DNA from: an uncultured bacterium
GTDB taxonomy: Bacteria > Verrucomicrobiota > Kiritimatiellia > RFP12 > UBA1067
DNA: 54,176 bases
Reading direction: 5' to 3'
Assembly: GCA_902764415.1 (NCBI GenBank)
Contig: CACWVU010000040.1
Coordinates: 1-54,176 of the forward strand
The notes under the pieces are model-generated. The model ran no database searches. It was given only the letters and a program-made list of their open reading frames with translations, and was not told the DNA's origin. Position numbers and translations under genes: made by a program. Every line of letters begins with the position of its first letter. The first letter of the stretch is position 1. Positions 15,988 to 24,467 of this stretch are shown in pieces.

Positions 15988-17094
15988 ATGAAGATAGGAG
16001 CAGGCAAGGTAATCGGGGCGGCGATGTTCGCCGCCGGCGTCGCGGCAATCTGGCTTTGGCCGAAGCAGAAGGCGGAGGTCAGCGAGGACACGGTGGTGCG
16101 CCCGGTGCGGAGCATGGTGGTCACCGGCAAGGCGACCCTGCCGGAGCTGCGGTGCCCCGGCAAGGTCAGGGCCGGCGAGTCGCGCGACCTGATGTTCGAG
16201 GTGCCCGGGCGGCTGGTGGAGTTCAAGCTCGACCGTGGCCAGAGCGTGAAGAAGGGCGACGTCCTCGGCAAGCTCGACATGCGCGACTACGAGGCGGACG
16301 TCGCGAAGGCGGAGGCCGAGTTCGAGAGCAAGAAGCTTTCGTACGAGCGCTACAGCAAGGCGCTCGGCAAGGGCGGCGTCTCCAAGGACGACGTGACCAA
16401 GTCCGAGGCGGAATACAAGACGGCCAAGGCGCAGCTCGCCGTCGCGAAGAAGGCGCTGGAGAGCTGCACGCTCGTCGCGCCGTACGACGGCGTGGTGGCG
16501 GACAAGTACCCCGAGGAGCTCGACATGGTCTCGACCGGCCAGAAGATCCTCACCCTCCTGAGCGTCGACAAGGTGAAGTTCGACATCACCATCCCCGAGA
16601 CCGCGGTGATCTCCCGCCGCTTCGTCGAGGTGCTGGGCGACCGCCGCCGCTACGTGGTGTTCGACTCGCTTCCGGGCAAGAAGTTCGACGTCGTGTACGA
16701 GGAGGCTACGACCCAGGCGGACGCGAAGACGCAGACGTTCACGGTGACGTTCTCGATGCCCGCCCAGGACGACTACAGCTTCCTGCCCGGGATGAGCGTG
16801 ACGCTCGTCATCGAGGGCGGCGCGAAGATGTACGACAAGGACGGCACCGTGGAGCCGCTCGCCGTGCCGGCGGTCGCCGTCGGCCAGGACGAGGCTGGCG
16901 CGCACTTCGTGTGGAAGCTCGTCAAGGCCGAGAAGGAGGGCGAGTACAGGGTCACGAAGCAGGTCGTCGAGGTCGGTCGTCTTCGCGGCACCAACTACTC
17001 GGTGAACAAGGGGCTCGCCGAGGGCGACCGCATCGCCGTCGCCGGCGTCTCGATCCTCACCGAAGGCCGCGTCGTCACCCTCTGGAAGGAGTGA
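15988..17094 (+). CDS. RND efflux periplasmic adaptor (membrane fusion protein)
   Basis: A 368-residue HlyD/AcrA-family adaptor. The uncleaved-looking N-terminal helix (VIGAAMFAAGVAAIWLW) anchors it in the inner membrane. The biotinyl-lipoyl hairpin halves are visible at about 70-100 (FEVPGRLVEFKLDRGQSVKKGDVLGKLD) and about 150-185 (LVAPYDGVVADKYPEELDMV), separated by a coiled-coil alpha hairpin of about 55 residues. Beta-barrel and membrane-proximal domains follow. ATG 15988 has AGGGGAG upstream. It is 4 bp from the RND transporter gene, so the two form an operon. No outer-membrane factor gene is present, so the pump must use one encoded elsewhere. Confidence 0.9.
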   Translation: MKIGAGKVIGAAMFAAGVAAIWLWPKQKAEVSEDTVVRPVRSMVVTGKATLPELRCPGKVRAGESRDLMFEVPGRLVEFKLDRGQSVKKGDVLGKLDMRDYEADVAKAEAEFESKKLSYERYSKALGKGGVSKDDVTKSEAEYKTAKAQLAVAKKALESCTLVAPYDGVVADKYPEELDMVSTGQKILTLLSVDKVKFDITIPETAVISRRFVEVLGDRRRYVVFDSLPGKKFDVVYEEATTQADAKTQTFTVTFSMPAQDDYSFLPGMSVTLVIEGGAKMYDKDGTVEPLAVPAVAVGQDEAGAHFVWKLVKAEKEGEYRVTKQVVEVGRLRGTNYSVNKGLAEGDRIAVAGVSILTEGRVVTLWKE

Positions 17095-17098
17095 CGAG

Positions 17099-20000
17099 AT
17101 GAACATAGCGGAATACTGCATCAAGAAGCCGACGGTGACGCTGTCGTTCGCCGTCGCGATGCTGCTGGCGGGCATAATCGGCTACTTCCGCCTCGGGCGG
17201 CTCGAGGACCCCGAGTTCACCATCAAGGTGGCGCAGGTCATCACCGTCTATCCCGGCGCGACGGCGGAAGAGGTCGCCAACCGCGTCACCGACCCGCTGG
17301 AGACCGCCATCCAGCAGATGGGGCAGCTCAAGGAGGTTACCTCGACGTCGTATCCAGGCAAGTCCATCATCCAGGTGGAGATGAAGGACAAGTACGATGC
17401 GTCCTCGCTGCCGCAGGTCTGGGACGAGCTCCGCCGCAAGGTGAACGACTCGGCGTCGTCGCTGCCGTCCGGCTGCGGGGCGCCGGTCGTGATCGACGAC
17501 TACGCCGACGTGTTCGGGGTCGTCTACGCCATCTACGGCGACGGCTTCACCTACGCCGAGCTCAAGGAGCACGCGAAGCTCCTCCGGCGCGAGCTCCTCC
17601 TCTGCGCCGACGTCTCGAAGATCGACCTCCTCGGCGACCAGCAGGAGATCGTCTCGTTCGAGATGTCGCGCGCGAAGATGGCGAACCTCGGCATCACGCC
17701 GGAGATGATCCGGGCGGTGGTCTCCGGCCAGAACGAGGCGGAGGACGCCGGCAAGGTCAGGGTCGAGGACAAGTACGTGCGCATCTTCCCCAGCGGCACC
17801 ATCAAGTCGGTGGACGACTTCAAGCGGCTCATCGTCACGGTCCCGCAGGGCGACGGGAAGTTCTCGACCATCCGGCTCCAGGACCTGATGACGATTAAGC
17901 GCGACTACCAGGACCCGCCGTCGTGCATCATGCACTACAACGGCAAGCCGGCCGTGGGGCTCGGCATCTCCACGGTGAAGGGCGGCAACGTGATGACGAT
18001 GGGCGCGGCCATCGACAAGCGCATGAAGGAGCTCCTCCCCGAGACGCCGATCGGAATCGAGTTCGGCATCGTCTCGCACCAGGCTTCCACCGTCGACGAG
18101 GCGGTGAACGGGTTCGTGGTGAACCTCGTCGAGTCGGTCGTGATCGTGATCGCCGTCCTCCTCTTCACCATGGGGATGCGCAGCGGCGTCCTCATCGGCG
18201 CGATCCTGCTCCTCACGGTCTTCGCGACGGTGGCGGTGATGAACGAGATGGGACTCATCTTCGAGCGCATCTCGCTTGGCGCGTTCATCATCGCGCTCGG
18301 GATGCTCGTCGACAACGCCATCGTCATAACCGAGGCGGTGCTCATCGCGGCGGAGAAGGGCGAGAGCCGCACCCAGGCGGCGATCAACGTGGTGAAGCAG
18401 TCGCAGTGGCCGCTCCTCGGCGCGACGGTGATCGCGATCCTCTCCTTCGCGCCGATCGGTGCCTCGCAGGATTCCACCGGCGAGTACTGCGGCTCGCTCT
18501 TCAAGGTGCTGATGATCTCGCTGCTCCTGAGCTGGGTGTTCGCGATCACCGTGACGCCGCTTTTGGCCTCGTGGTTCCTGAAGAAGAAGGAGAAGTCCGG
18601 CGTCGGCGAGGAGAAGGCGGCGGACCCCTACGCCGGCGGCTTCTACCGGGCCTACCGCGGCTTTCTCGAGTTCTGCATCGTCCACCGCTTCCTCACCTGG
18701 CTGGTGCTTATCGGGCTTCTCGTCGGGGCGTGCTACGGCTTTACGAAGGTCAAGCAGAGCTTCTTCCCGGAATCGACGCGGCCCCAGTTCATGGTGCACG
18801 TCTGGATGCCGGAGGGCTCCTCCATCCACGCGACGGAGAAGCGCGTGGCGGCGCTCGCCGACGCGGTCCGCAAGCTGGACGGCGTGACGGCCGTGACCGC
18901 GCTTTCCGGGAGCGGGGGGCTCCGCTTCCTGCTCACCTATTCGCCGGAGGACTCCGACGACTCGTACGGAATCATCTTCGTCGACGTGAAGGACTTCCAC
19001 CTCATCCAGGGCCTGATGGAGAAGGCGGAGGCCCTCGCCCTCGACCTTGCGCCGGACGCGCTCGTCTACGGCCAGAAGTTCGTGAACGGGCCGGGCGACG
19101 CGCAGAAGATCCAGTTCCGCATCCAGGGGAAGGACCCGGCCGTCCTGCGCCGCGCCGGCGAGCAGGCGCTCGAGATCATGCGCGCGGACGGGGGGCTGAA
19201 GGAGATCCAGACCGACTGGCGCAACCGGACGGACCTGCTCGTGCCCGACATCGCGGAAGACCGCGCGCGCAAGCTGGGCGTGACCCGAAGCGACATCGCG
19301 CGCTCGCTCAAGCAGGCGACGGCGGGGCTGACCGTCGGGTACTACCTCGAGGGCGACGAGGCGCTGCCGATCGTGGTGCGCGCGCCGGCGGCGGAGCGCA
19401 ACGACCCGGATTCGCTGGTCAGCTCGTGGGTGTGGTCGTCGTCGCTCGGCTGCTCGGTGCCGTTCGCGCAGGTGGCGAGCGGCATCCACGCCGAGACCGA
19501 GGAGGCGATCTTCAAGCGGCGCAACCGACTCCCGTGCATCACCGCCAAGTGCAATCCGAAGAGCGGCACCGCCGCGGACGCGCGGCTGCGCGTCGCCGAC
19601 AAGCTGGAGGCGATCGGCGACACTTTGCCCGCCGGGTACTCGGTCGAGTGGGGCGGCGAGTACGAGAACTCCGCCGACGCCAACAGCGGCCTCGCGGGCA
19701 AGCTCCCGCCGATCTTCGCCATCATGGTGATGATCGTGGTGCTGCTCTTCAACTCGATCAAGAAGACGATCGCGATCTTCCTGACGGTCCCCCTGATCCT
19801 CGTCGGCGTGGTGGCGGGGCTGCTCGGCTTCGACCAGCCGTTCGGGTTCATGGCGCTCCTCGGCTTCCTCTCGCTCGTCGGCATGCAGATCAAGAACGCA
19901 ATCGTCCTCATGGACGAGATCAACGCCCAGCTCGCGGCTGGCGCGCAGCCGTTCGACGCGGTCGTCATGTCCGGCGTGACGCGCCTGAGGCCGGTGATGA

Positions 20001-20170
20001 ACACGGCGCTCACGACGATCCTCGGGATGATCCCGCTCGTCGTGGACCCGTTCTACTCGGCGATGGCGGTGACGATCATGTGCGGACTCGGCTTCTCGAC
20101 GCTCGTCACGATGGTCGTCGTCCCGGTCAACTACGCGCTCATCCATCGCGTGAGTAGGTCCAACGCATAG
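17099..20170 (+). CDS. RND family multidrug/solute efflux transporter
   Basis: A 1023-residue inner-membrane RND permease of the AcrB superfamily, full length. It shows the N-terminal cytoplasmic start MNIAEYCIKKPTVT, TM1, the large periplasmic loops, and the TM4 proton-relay segment GMLVDNAIVITEAV with its conserved Asp plus a second RND repeat. The TGxxE proton-relay partner and the FxxM loops are consistent with a proton-driven exporter. It belongs to the group of shorter, less studied RND pumps near heavy-metal/aminoglycoside types, so the substrate is not assignable. The last codons and TAG stop (20168-20170) lie inside a CCAACGCAT / ATGCGTTGG hairpin belonging to the following repeat element. 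Confidence 0.93.
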   Translation: MNIAEYCIKKPTVTLSFAVAMLLAGIIGYFRLGRLEDPEFTIKVAQVITVYPGATAEEVANRVTDPLETAIQQMGQLKEVTSTSYPGKSIIQVEMKDKYDASSLPQVWDELRRKVNDSASSLPSGCGAPVVIDDYADVFGVVYAIYGDGFTYAELKEHAKLLRRELLLCADVSKIDLLGDQQEIVSFEMSRAKMANLGITPEMIRAVVSGQNEAEDAGKVRVEDKYVRIFPSGTIKSVDDFKRLIVTVPQGDGKFSTIRLQDLMTIKRDYQDPPSCIMHYNGKPAVGLGISTVKGGNVMTMGAAIDKRMKELLPETPIGIEFGIVSHQASTVDEAVNGFVVNLVESVVIVIAVLLFTMGMRSGVLIGAILLLTVFATVAVMNEMGLIFERISLGAFIIALGMLVDNAIVITEAVLIAAEKGESRTQAAINVVKQSQWPLLGATVIAILSFAPIGASQDSTGEYCGSLFKVLMISLLLSWVFAITVTPLLASWFLKKKEKSGVGEEKAADPYAGGFYRAYRGFLEFCIVHRFLTWLVLIGLLVGACYGFTKVKQSFFPESTRPQFMVHVWMPEGSSIHATEKRVAALADAVRKLDGVTAVTALSGSGGLRFLLTYSPEDSDDSYGIIFVDVKDFHLIQGLMEKAEALALDLAPDALVYGQKFVNGPGDAQKIQFRIQGKDPAVLRRAGEQALEIMRADGGLKEIQTDWRNRTDLLVPDIAEDRARKLGVTRSDIARSLKQATAGLTVGYYLEGDEALPIVVRAPAAERNDPDSLVSSWVWSSSLGCSVPFAQVASGIHAETEEAIFKRRNRLPCITAKCNPKSGTAADARLRVADKLEAIGDTLPAGYSVEWGGEYENSADANSGLAGKLPPIFAIMVMIVVLLFNSIKKTIAIFLTVPLILVGVVAGLLGFDQPFGFMALLGFLSLVGMQIKNAIVLMDEINAQLAAGAQPFDAVVMSGVTRLRPVMNTALTTILGMIPLVVDPFYSAMAVTIMCGLGFSTLVTMVVVPVNYALIHRVSRSNA

Positions 20171-20329
20171 AAATGCGTTGGAAGTATTTCAGCAGCCAGT
20201 GGCCAGCGTTCAGCCGCCAATGCAGCGGCCGATGAATCGTCCCCGGGATGCCTCGGAGAAGAGTTGGTCGCGCCACGACCATTCAGATTGGCCGCTGCGC
20301 CGCTGGATACTGGTTGCTGAGATACTTCC
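20160..20329. repeat. Heptamer element 1 (hairpin plus terminal inverted repeats)
   Basis: A CCAACGCAT-AGAA-ATGCGTTGG hairpin (20160-20181) whose loop includes bases of the transporter stop codon leads into GGAAGTATTTCAGCAGCCAG (20180-20199). The right end CTGGTTGCTGAGATACTTCC (20310-20329) is its inverted copy, 18 of 20 matching. The left interior is heptamers (CAGCAGC, CAGTGGC, CAGCGTT, CAGCCGC), and an inner CAGCGGCC / GGCCGCTG pair adds to the fold. It lies just after the RND operon and before the tRNA-Ala promoter, so it may act as a terminator. Confidence 0.75.
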
Positions 20330-20341
20330 GAGGAGGTGCGC

Positions 20342-20371
20342 TTGACGCGGGCGCGGCGGTTTTGGTATACT
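20342..20371 (+). promoter_or_regulatory. tRNA-Ala promoter
   Basis: TTGACG at 20342-20347, 18-bp spacing, and an extended TGG-TATACT ending at 20371. The tRNA begins 22 bp later. Confidence 0.7.
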
Positions 20372-20392
20372 ACGCGCAAGTTTGCACCTGTT

Positions 20393-20468
<76 letters not shown>

Positions 20469-20486
20469 ACAGGAAGGCGCTTTGAC

Positions 20487-20522
20487 ATGAAAAACGCACT
20501 GTTCTCGGTAAGGCTCTTCTGA
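20487..20522 (+). CDS. Possible 11-residue leader peptide before the NSS transporter
   Basis: ATG AAA AAC ... TTC TGA encodes MKNALFSVRLF, with AGGAAGG 9 nt upstream as ribosome site. Its stop overlaps the transporter start (TGATG). It could be a translational-coupling leader or chance. No terminator/antiterminator pair is evident. Confidence 0.35.
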   Translation: MKNALFSVRLF

Positions 20523-21955
20523 TGGGCGCGCGGGCGAGCTGGTCGGGCCAGCTGGCGTTCGTGTTGGCGGCGGCGGCATCGGCAATCGGGCTGGGGAACC
20601 TCTGGCGGTTCCCCTATCTTGCCGCCAGGTACGGCGGCGGCACGTTCATCGTCGTCTACCTCGCGCTCGTCGTGACGCTCGGCTTCACGCTGATGCTCAC
20701 CGAGATCGCGATCGGCCGCAAGACCCAGCAGTCGCAGCTGACCGCCTACTCGCGCCTGCACGTCGCGTGGGGGTTCGTGGGGCTGCTGGGGACGGTCGTC
20801 CCCGTGCTCATCACTCCCTACTACTGCGTGATCGGCGGCTGGGTGCTCTACTACCTCAAGGCGTACGCGGTGATGGCGTTCACCGGCGCGTTGCCGATGG
20901 GCGAGGCGGCGGCGCAGTCGGGCGCGTTCTTCTCGGGCTTCATCTCCGCTCCGTTCGCGCCGTTCGGCTACGGGATGCTTTTCGTCGCCGCGTGCTCGGG
21001 GGTGATCGTGCTCGGGGTCAAGAACGGCATCGAGAAGTCCAACCTGGTGATGATGCCGGTCCTCTTCGTGATGGCGATCGCGATCTCGGCCTACGTCGTC
21101 TGCCTGCCCGGCTCCGGCGAGGGGCTGAAGTACTACTTGGTGCCGAACCTGGACTGCCTCCGCTCCGCCGACGGCTCGTTCTCGCTCGCGCTTCTCGGCA
21201 AGACCGTCCTCGGCGCGATGGGCCAGATGTTCTACTCGCTATCGCTCGCGATGGGCATCATGATCACCTACGGCTCCTACATGAAGAAGTCCGACTCGAT
21301 CGAGCGCTGCGTCCGCCGCATCGAGGTGTTCGACACGCTGATCGCGGTCGTCGCCGGCCTCATGATCATCCCGGTCGTCTACATGTTCGCGGTGAAGAGC
21401 GGGATCCCGGTGAAGGAGGCGATGAACGCCGGCCCCGGGCTCATGTTCATCACCCTGCCCCAGGTGTTCGCGACGCTCGGCGCGGTCGGCCCGTGGGTGG
21501 GGCTCGCGTTCTTCCTCCTGGTCACCTTCGCCGCGGCGACGAGCGCGATCTCGCTCATGGAGGCGTGCGTCGCGTCGGTGTGCGACGTCCTGAAGCTCGA
21601 GCGCAAGTCGGCGACGTTCTTCACCGCCGCGCTCATCGCGTTCCTCGCCACCTTCTCCGCGCTCGGCTACGGCCCGTGGAAAGCCGTGACCGTCTTCGGG
21701 ATGCAGTTCCTGGACTTCTTCGACTTCATCACCAACTCCGCGCTGATGCCGGTCGTCGCCATCGCGACCTGCGTGTTTGTGGGCTGGGTCCTCACGCCGA
21801 AGGCGGTGGTGGACGAGGTGGAGGAGGGCGGCCGCGCGTTCCGCGCGAAGCGGCTCTACGTCGCGATGGTCAAGTACGTCGCGCCCGCGTTCATGGCCGC
21901 GGTCCTCGTCTCCGAGATCTGCCGCACCTTCAAGATCGGCGGCTGGAGCATTTGA
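20522..21955 (+). CDS. Sodium-dependent transporter, NSS (SNF) family
   Basis: A 477-residue, roughly 11-12 TM symporter of the neurotransmitter:sodium symporter family. The unwound TM1 motif AAASAIGLGNLWRFPY (about 18-33) binds sodium and substrate, and the TM6 region (MGQMFYSLSLAMGIMITYGSY) is also typical. It resembles bacterial LeuT/MhsT-like amino-acid carriers. The substrate is probably an amino acid; specificity cannot be read. It follows tRNA-Ala by 53 bp with no separate promoter seen, so it may be co-transcribed with the tRNA, and it is preceded by a tiny overlapping frame. Confidence 0.92.
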   Translation: MGARASWSGQLAFVLAAAASAIGLGNLWRFPYLAARYGGGTFIVVYLALVVTLGFTLMLTEIAIGRKTQQSQLTAYSRLHVAWGFVGLLGTVVPVLITPYYCVIGGWVLYYLKAYAVMAFTGALPMGEAAAQSGAFFSGFISAPFAPFGYGMLFVAACSGVIVLGVKNGIEKSNLVMMPVLFVMAIAISAYVVCLPGSGEGLKYYLVPNLDCLRSADGSFSLALLGKTVLGAMGQMFYSLSLAMGIMITYGSYMKKSDSIERCVRRIEVFDTLIAVVAGLMIIPVVYMFAVKSGIPVKEAMNAGPGLMFITLPQVFATLGAVGPWVGLAFFLLVTFAAATSAISLMEACVASVCDVLKLERKSATFFTAALIAFLATFSALGYGPWKAVTVFGMQFLDFFDFITNSALMPVVAIATCVFVGWVLTPKAVVDEVEEGGRAFRAKRLYVAMVKYVAPAFMAAVLVSEICRTFKIGGWSI

Positions 21956-21981
21956 ACCGGACTGGAAAGGAGTCTTTGACA

Positions 21982-22776
21982 ATGACCGCAAAATCGTTCA
22001 TCGCTGTGCTGGCGCTGGCCGCCGCGTCCGTGGTGTCCGCCGCGGAGTGGACCAACCTCGACGACGCGAACAAGCGCGGCGAGCGCAAGCTTTCCGCCGC
22101 CTACCTGACTGGCAAGGTGGTGCTCGTCTGCCGCTCCCAGGAGCACGCGGAGCGGCTCGGCGAAATCTGGGCGAGCTTCCGCCGCAAGAACTTCGTGGCG
22201 CTCGGGTCCTTCGCCAAGGCGCCCGCGGGCGCGAAGTATCCGGTCTACGCCGGGGCGGGGCCGGAGGGCTGGAACCCCAAGGCCGCGCTCTGCGTGGTCG
22301 ACGCGAAGGGCGATGTGGTCTACACCGGCGGCGACATCTCCCAGGCGACGGAGGCGGTGGTGGAGTCGCTCACCGCGTTCGTCGCGGCGCCCGACTACAA
22401 CACGTGGCGTCAGTACTTCGACTTCGAGGCGCGCGCGCTCCCCGGCCGCGCGATCAACGATCTCGCCGAGGTCAAGAAGGACAAGCGCGTCTCGGCTTCC
22501 GCCGGCTACAAGGCCGCGGCCAAGGAGCTAGCCGCGCGCGAGAAGGAGCTCAAGGCGAACCCGGCCTACGTGCGCCTCGCCAAGCTGGAGCAGCTCGCCG
22601 CGCAGGTGCGGGAGTACAACCCCGCGAACAAGCGCGCGCGCGTCAAGTTCACCAAGGCGAAGATCGCCGCCGAGGCCAAGAAGTACGCCGATTTGAAGGA
22701 GTCCGAGGACCCGGTCGTCGCGCGCGAGGCGAAGAACTGCCTTGCCGACCTCGCCTGGGCCGCCGCGGAGCTGTAA
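21982..22776 (+). CDS. Secreted protein of unknown function
   Basis: A 264-residue exported protein: Sec signal MTAKSFIAVLALAAASVVSA, cleavage near 20-22. The first half (about 30-125: LTGKVVLVCRSQEHAERLGEIWASFRRKNFVALGSF ... AALCVVDAKGDVVYTGGD) resembles a thioredoxin-like fold, but there is no CxxC, so it would not be an oxidoreductase. The second half is helical, rich in Ala/Lys/Glu and possibly coiled coil. Start ATG 21982 has AAAGGAG 12-18 bp upstream. It lies between the NSS transporter and the acyl-CoA synthetase with short gaps (26 and 16 bp) and is probably in their operon. Function unknown. Confidence 0.65.
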   Translation: MTAKSFIAVLALAAASVVSAAEWTNLDDANKRGERKLSAAYLTGKVVLVCRSQEHAERLGEIWASFRRKNFVALGSFAKAPAGAKYPVYAGAGPEGWNPKAALCVVDAKGDVVYTGGDISQATEAVVESLTAFVAAPDYNTWRQYFDFEARALPGRAINDLAEVKKDKRVSASAGYKAAAKELAAREKELKANPAYVRLAKLEQLAAQVREYNPANKRARVKFTKAKIAAEAKKYADLKESEDPVVAREAKNCLADLAWAAAEL

Positions 22777-22792
22777 CAAGGAAGGAGCCGCC

Positions 22793-24448
22793 ATGAAGGA
22801 AGAGTTCGCCAACATCACCGAGATCCTCGAGCGCAACGCGCGCGAGTGGCCTGACGACGTCGCGCTCGTCGAGATCGACACGCCGGACGAAGGGCGGCAC
22901 AAGACCTGGAAGGAGGCGGAGCTCGTGGAGTCCGTCCCCGACAGGTCGTTCCGCGTCGAGATGACCTGGCGCGAGTTCGACGACAAGGCCAACCGCTTCG
23001 CAAACTTCCTGCTGTCGCGCGGCTATACGCGCGGCGACAAGGTCGCGATCCTGCTGATGAACTGCCTTGAGTGGCTGCCGATCTACTTCGGCGTCCTCAA
23101 GGCCGGCTGCATGGCCGTGCCGCTCAACTTCCGCTACACCGCCGACGAGATCAAGTACTGCCTCGGCCTCTCCGACGCGCAGGCGCTCGTCTTCGGCCCC
23201 GAGTTCACCGGCCGCGTCGAGCAGATCGCCGACCGCATCCCGCTGGTCCGGACGCGTCTCTACGTCGGCGAGGACTGCCCCACTTTCGCCGAGAGCTACC
23301 CGAACCTCGTGAAGTACGCCTCGGCGGAATCGCCGGCCGTCAGGATGACCCCGGAGGACGAGGCCGCGATCTACTTCTCGTCCGGCACCACCGGCTTCCC
23401 CAAGGCGATCGTCCTCCAGCACCGCTGCCTGCTGCACAGCTGCCGCTGCGAGCAGAAGCACCACGGCCAGACGAAGGACGACGTCTTCCTCTGCATCCCG
23501 CCGCTCTACCACACCGGTGCGAAGATGCACTGGTTCGGGTCGTTCCTCGTCGGTGGCCGCTCGGTGCTTCTCAAGGGCGTCAGGCCCGAGTGGATCATCC
23601 GCGCGGTGAGCGAGGAGAAGTGCACAATCGTCTGGCTGCTCGTCCCCTGGGCGCAGGACATCCTGGACGCGATCGACCGCGGCGACGTGAAGCTCGAGGA
23701 TTACCGTCTCTCGCAATGGCGGCTCATGCACATCGGCGCCCAGCCGGTGCCGCCGGCGCTGATCAAGCGCTGGAAGAAGGTCTTCCCGCACCACGACTAC
23801 GACACCAACTACGGCCTTTCCGAGTCGACCGGTCCCGGCGCGGTGCACCTCGGCGTCGAGAACATCGACCACGTCGGCGCGATCGGCGTCGCCGGCTACG
23901 GCTGGCAGACGAAGATCGTCGGCAAGGACGGCATCACCCCGGTCGAGCCGGGCAAGGTGGGTGAGCTCGCGCTCAAGGGCCCCGGCGTGATGAAGGAGTA
24001 CTACCACAACCCCGAGGCCACGGCCGAGATCATGAAGGAGCCGGGCTGGCTACTCACCGGCGACATGGCCGAGGAGCGCGACGGCTTCATCTACCTCGTC
24101 GACCGCGCCAAGGACGTCATCATCACCGGCGGCGAGAACTTGTACCCGGTGCAGATCGAGGACTTCGTCCGCGCCAACCCGAAGGTGAAGGACGTCGCCG
24201 TGATCGGCCTCCCCGACGCGCGCCTCGGCGAGATCGCCGCGGCCATCGTCTCGGTCAAGGAGGGGATGTCGCTCACCGAGGCCGAGTTCAACGAGTTCTG
24301 CCTCGGGCTGCCGCGCTACAAGCGCCCGCGCAAGGTGATCTTCGCCGACGTGCCGCGCAACCCGACCGGCAAGATCGAGAAGCCCAAGCTGCGCAAGATG
24401 TACGGCGCCGACGCGCTCGTCGCGCAGCAGAACGGCATTGTCGCGTAG
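22793..24448 (+). CDS. AMP-dependent acyl-CoA synthetase/ligase
   Basis: A 551-residue ANL-superfamily ligase that activates a carboxylic acid through an acyl-adenylate to the CoA thioester. Visible motifs are A3 (YFSSGTTGFPKAIV, about 198-211), A5 (NYGLSESTG), A7 (LLTGDMAEERDGFIYLVDRAKDVIITGGENLYP) and the C-terminal A10 Lys in NPTGKIEKPKLR. The long N-terminal part with a KTWKEAELVESVPD insert resembles fatty-acid or aryl-CoA ligases more than acetyl-CoA synthetase. The substrate is not assignable. ATG 22793 has GGAAGGAG upstream. It is followed after 19 bp by ilvB. Confidence 0.9.
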   Translation: MKEEFANITEILERNAREWPDDVALVEIDTPDEGRHKTWKEAELVESVPDRSFRVEMTWREFDDKANRFANFLLSRGYTRGDKVAILLMNCLEWLPIYFGVLKAGCMAVPLNFRYTADEIKYCLGLSDAQALVFGPEFTGRVEQIADRIPLVRTRLYVGEDCPTFAESYPNLVKYASAESPAVRMTPEDEAAIYFSSGTTGFPKAIVLQHRCLLHSCRCEQKHHGQTKDDVFLCIPPLYHTGAKMHWFGSFLVGGRSVLLKGVRPEWIIRAVSEEKCTIVWLLVPWAQDILDAIDRGDVKLEDYRLSQWRLMHIGAQPVPPALIKRWKKVFPHHDYDTNYGLSESTGPGAVHLGVENIDHVGAIGVAGYGWQTKIVGKDGITPVEPGKVGELALKGPGVMKEYYHNPEATAEIMKEPGWLLTGDMAEERDGFIYLVDRAKDVIITGGENLYPVQIEDFVRANPKVKDVAVIGLPDARLGEIAAAIVSVKEGMSLTEAEFNEFCLGLPRYKRPRKVIFADVPRNPTGKIEKPKLRKMYGADALVAQQNGIVA

Positions 24449-24467
24449 GCTGGGTCCGAAGGGCGGA

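Noticed and set aside
17075..20146. Long minus-strand frame opposite the RND transporter
   Set aside because: Same shadow pattern (His/Arg/Asp-rich); the RND protein is intact and recognised.
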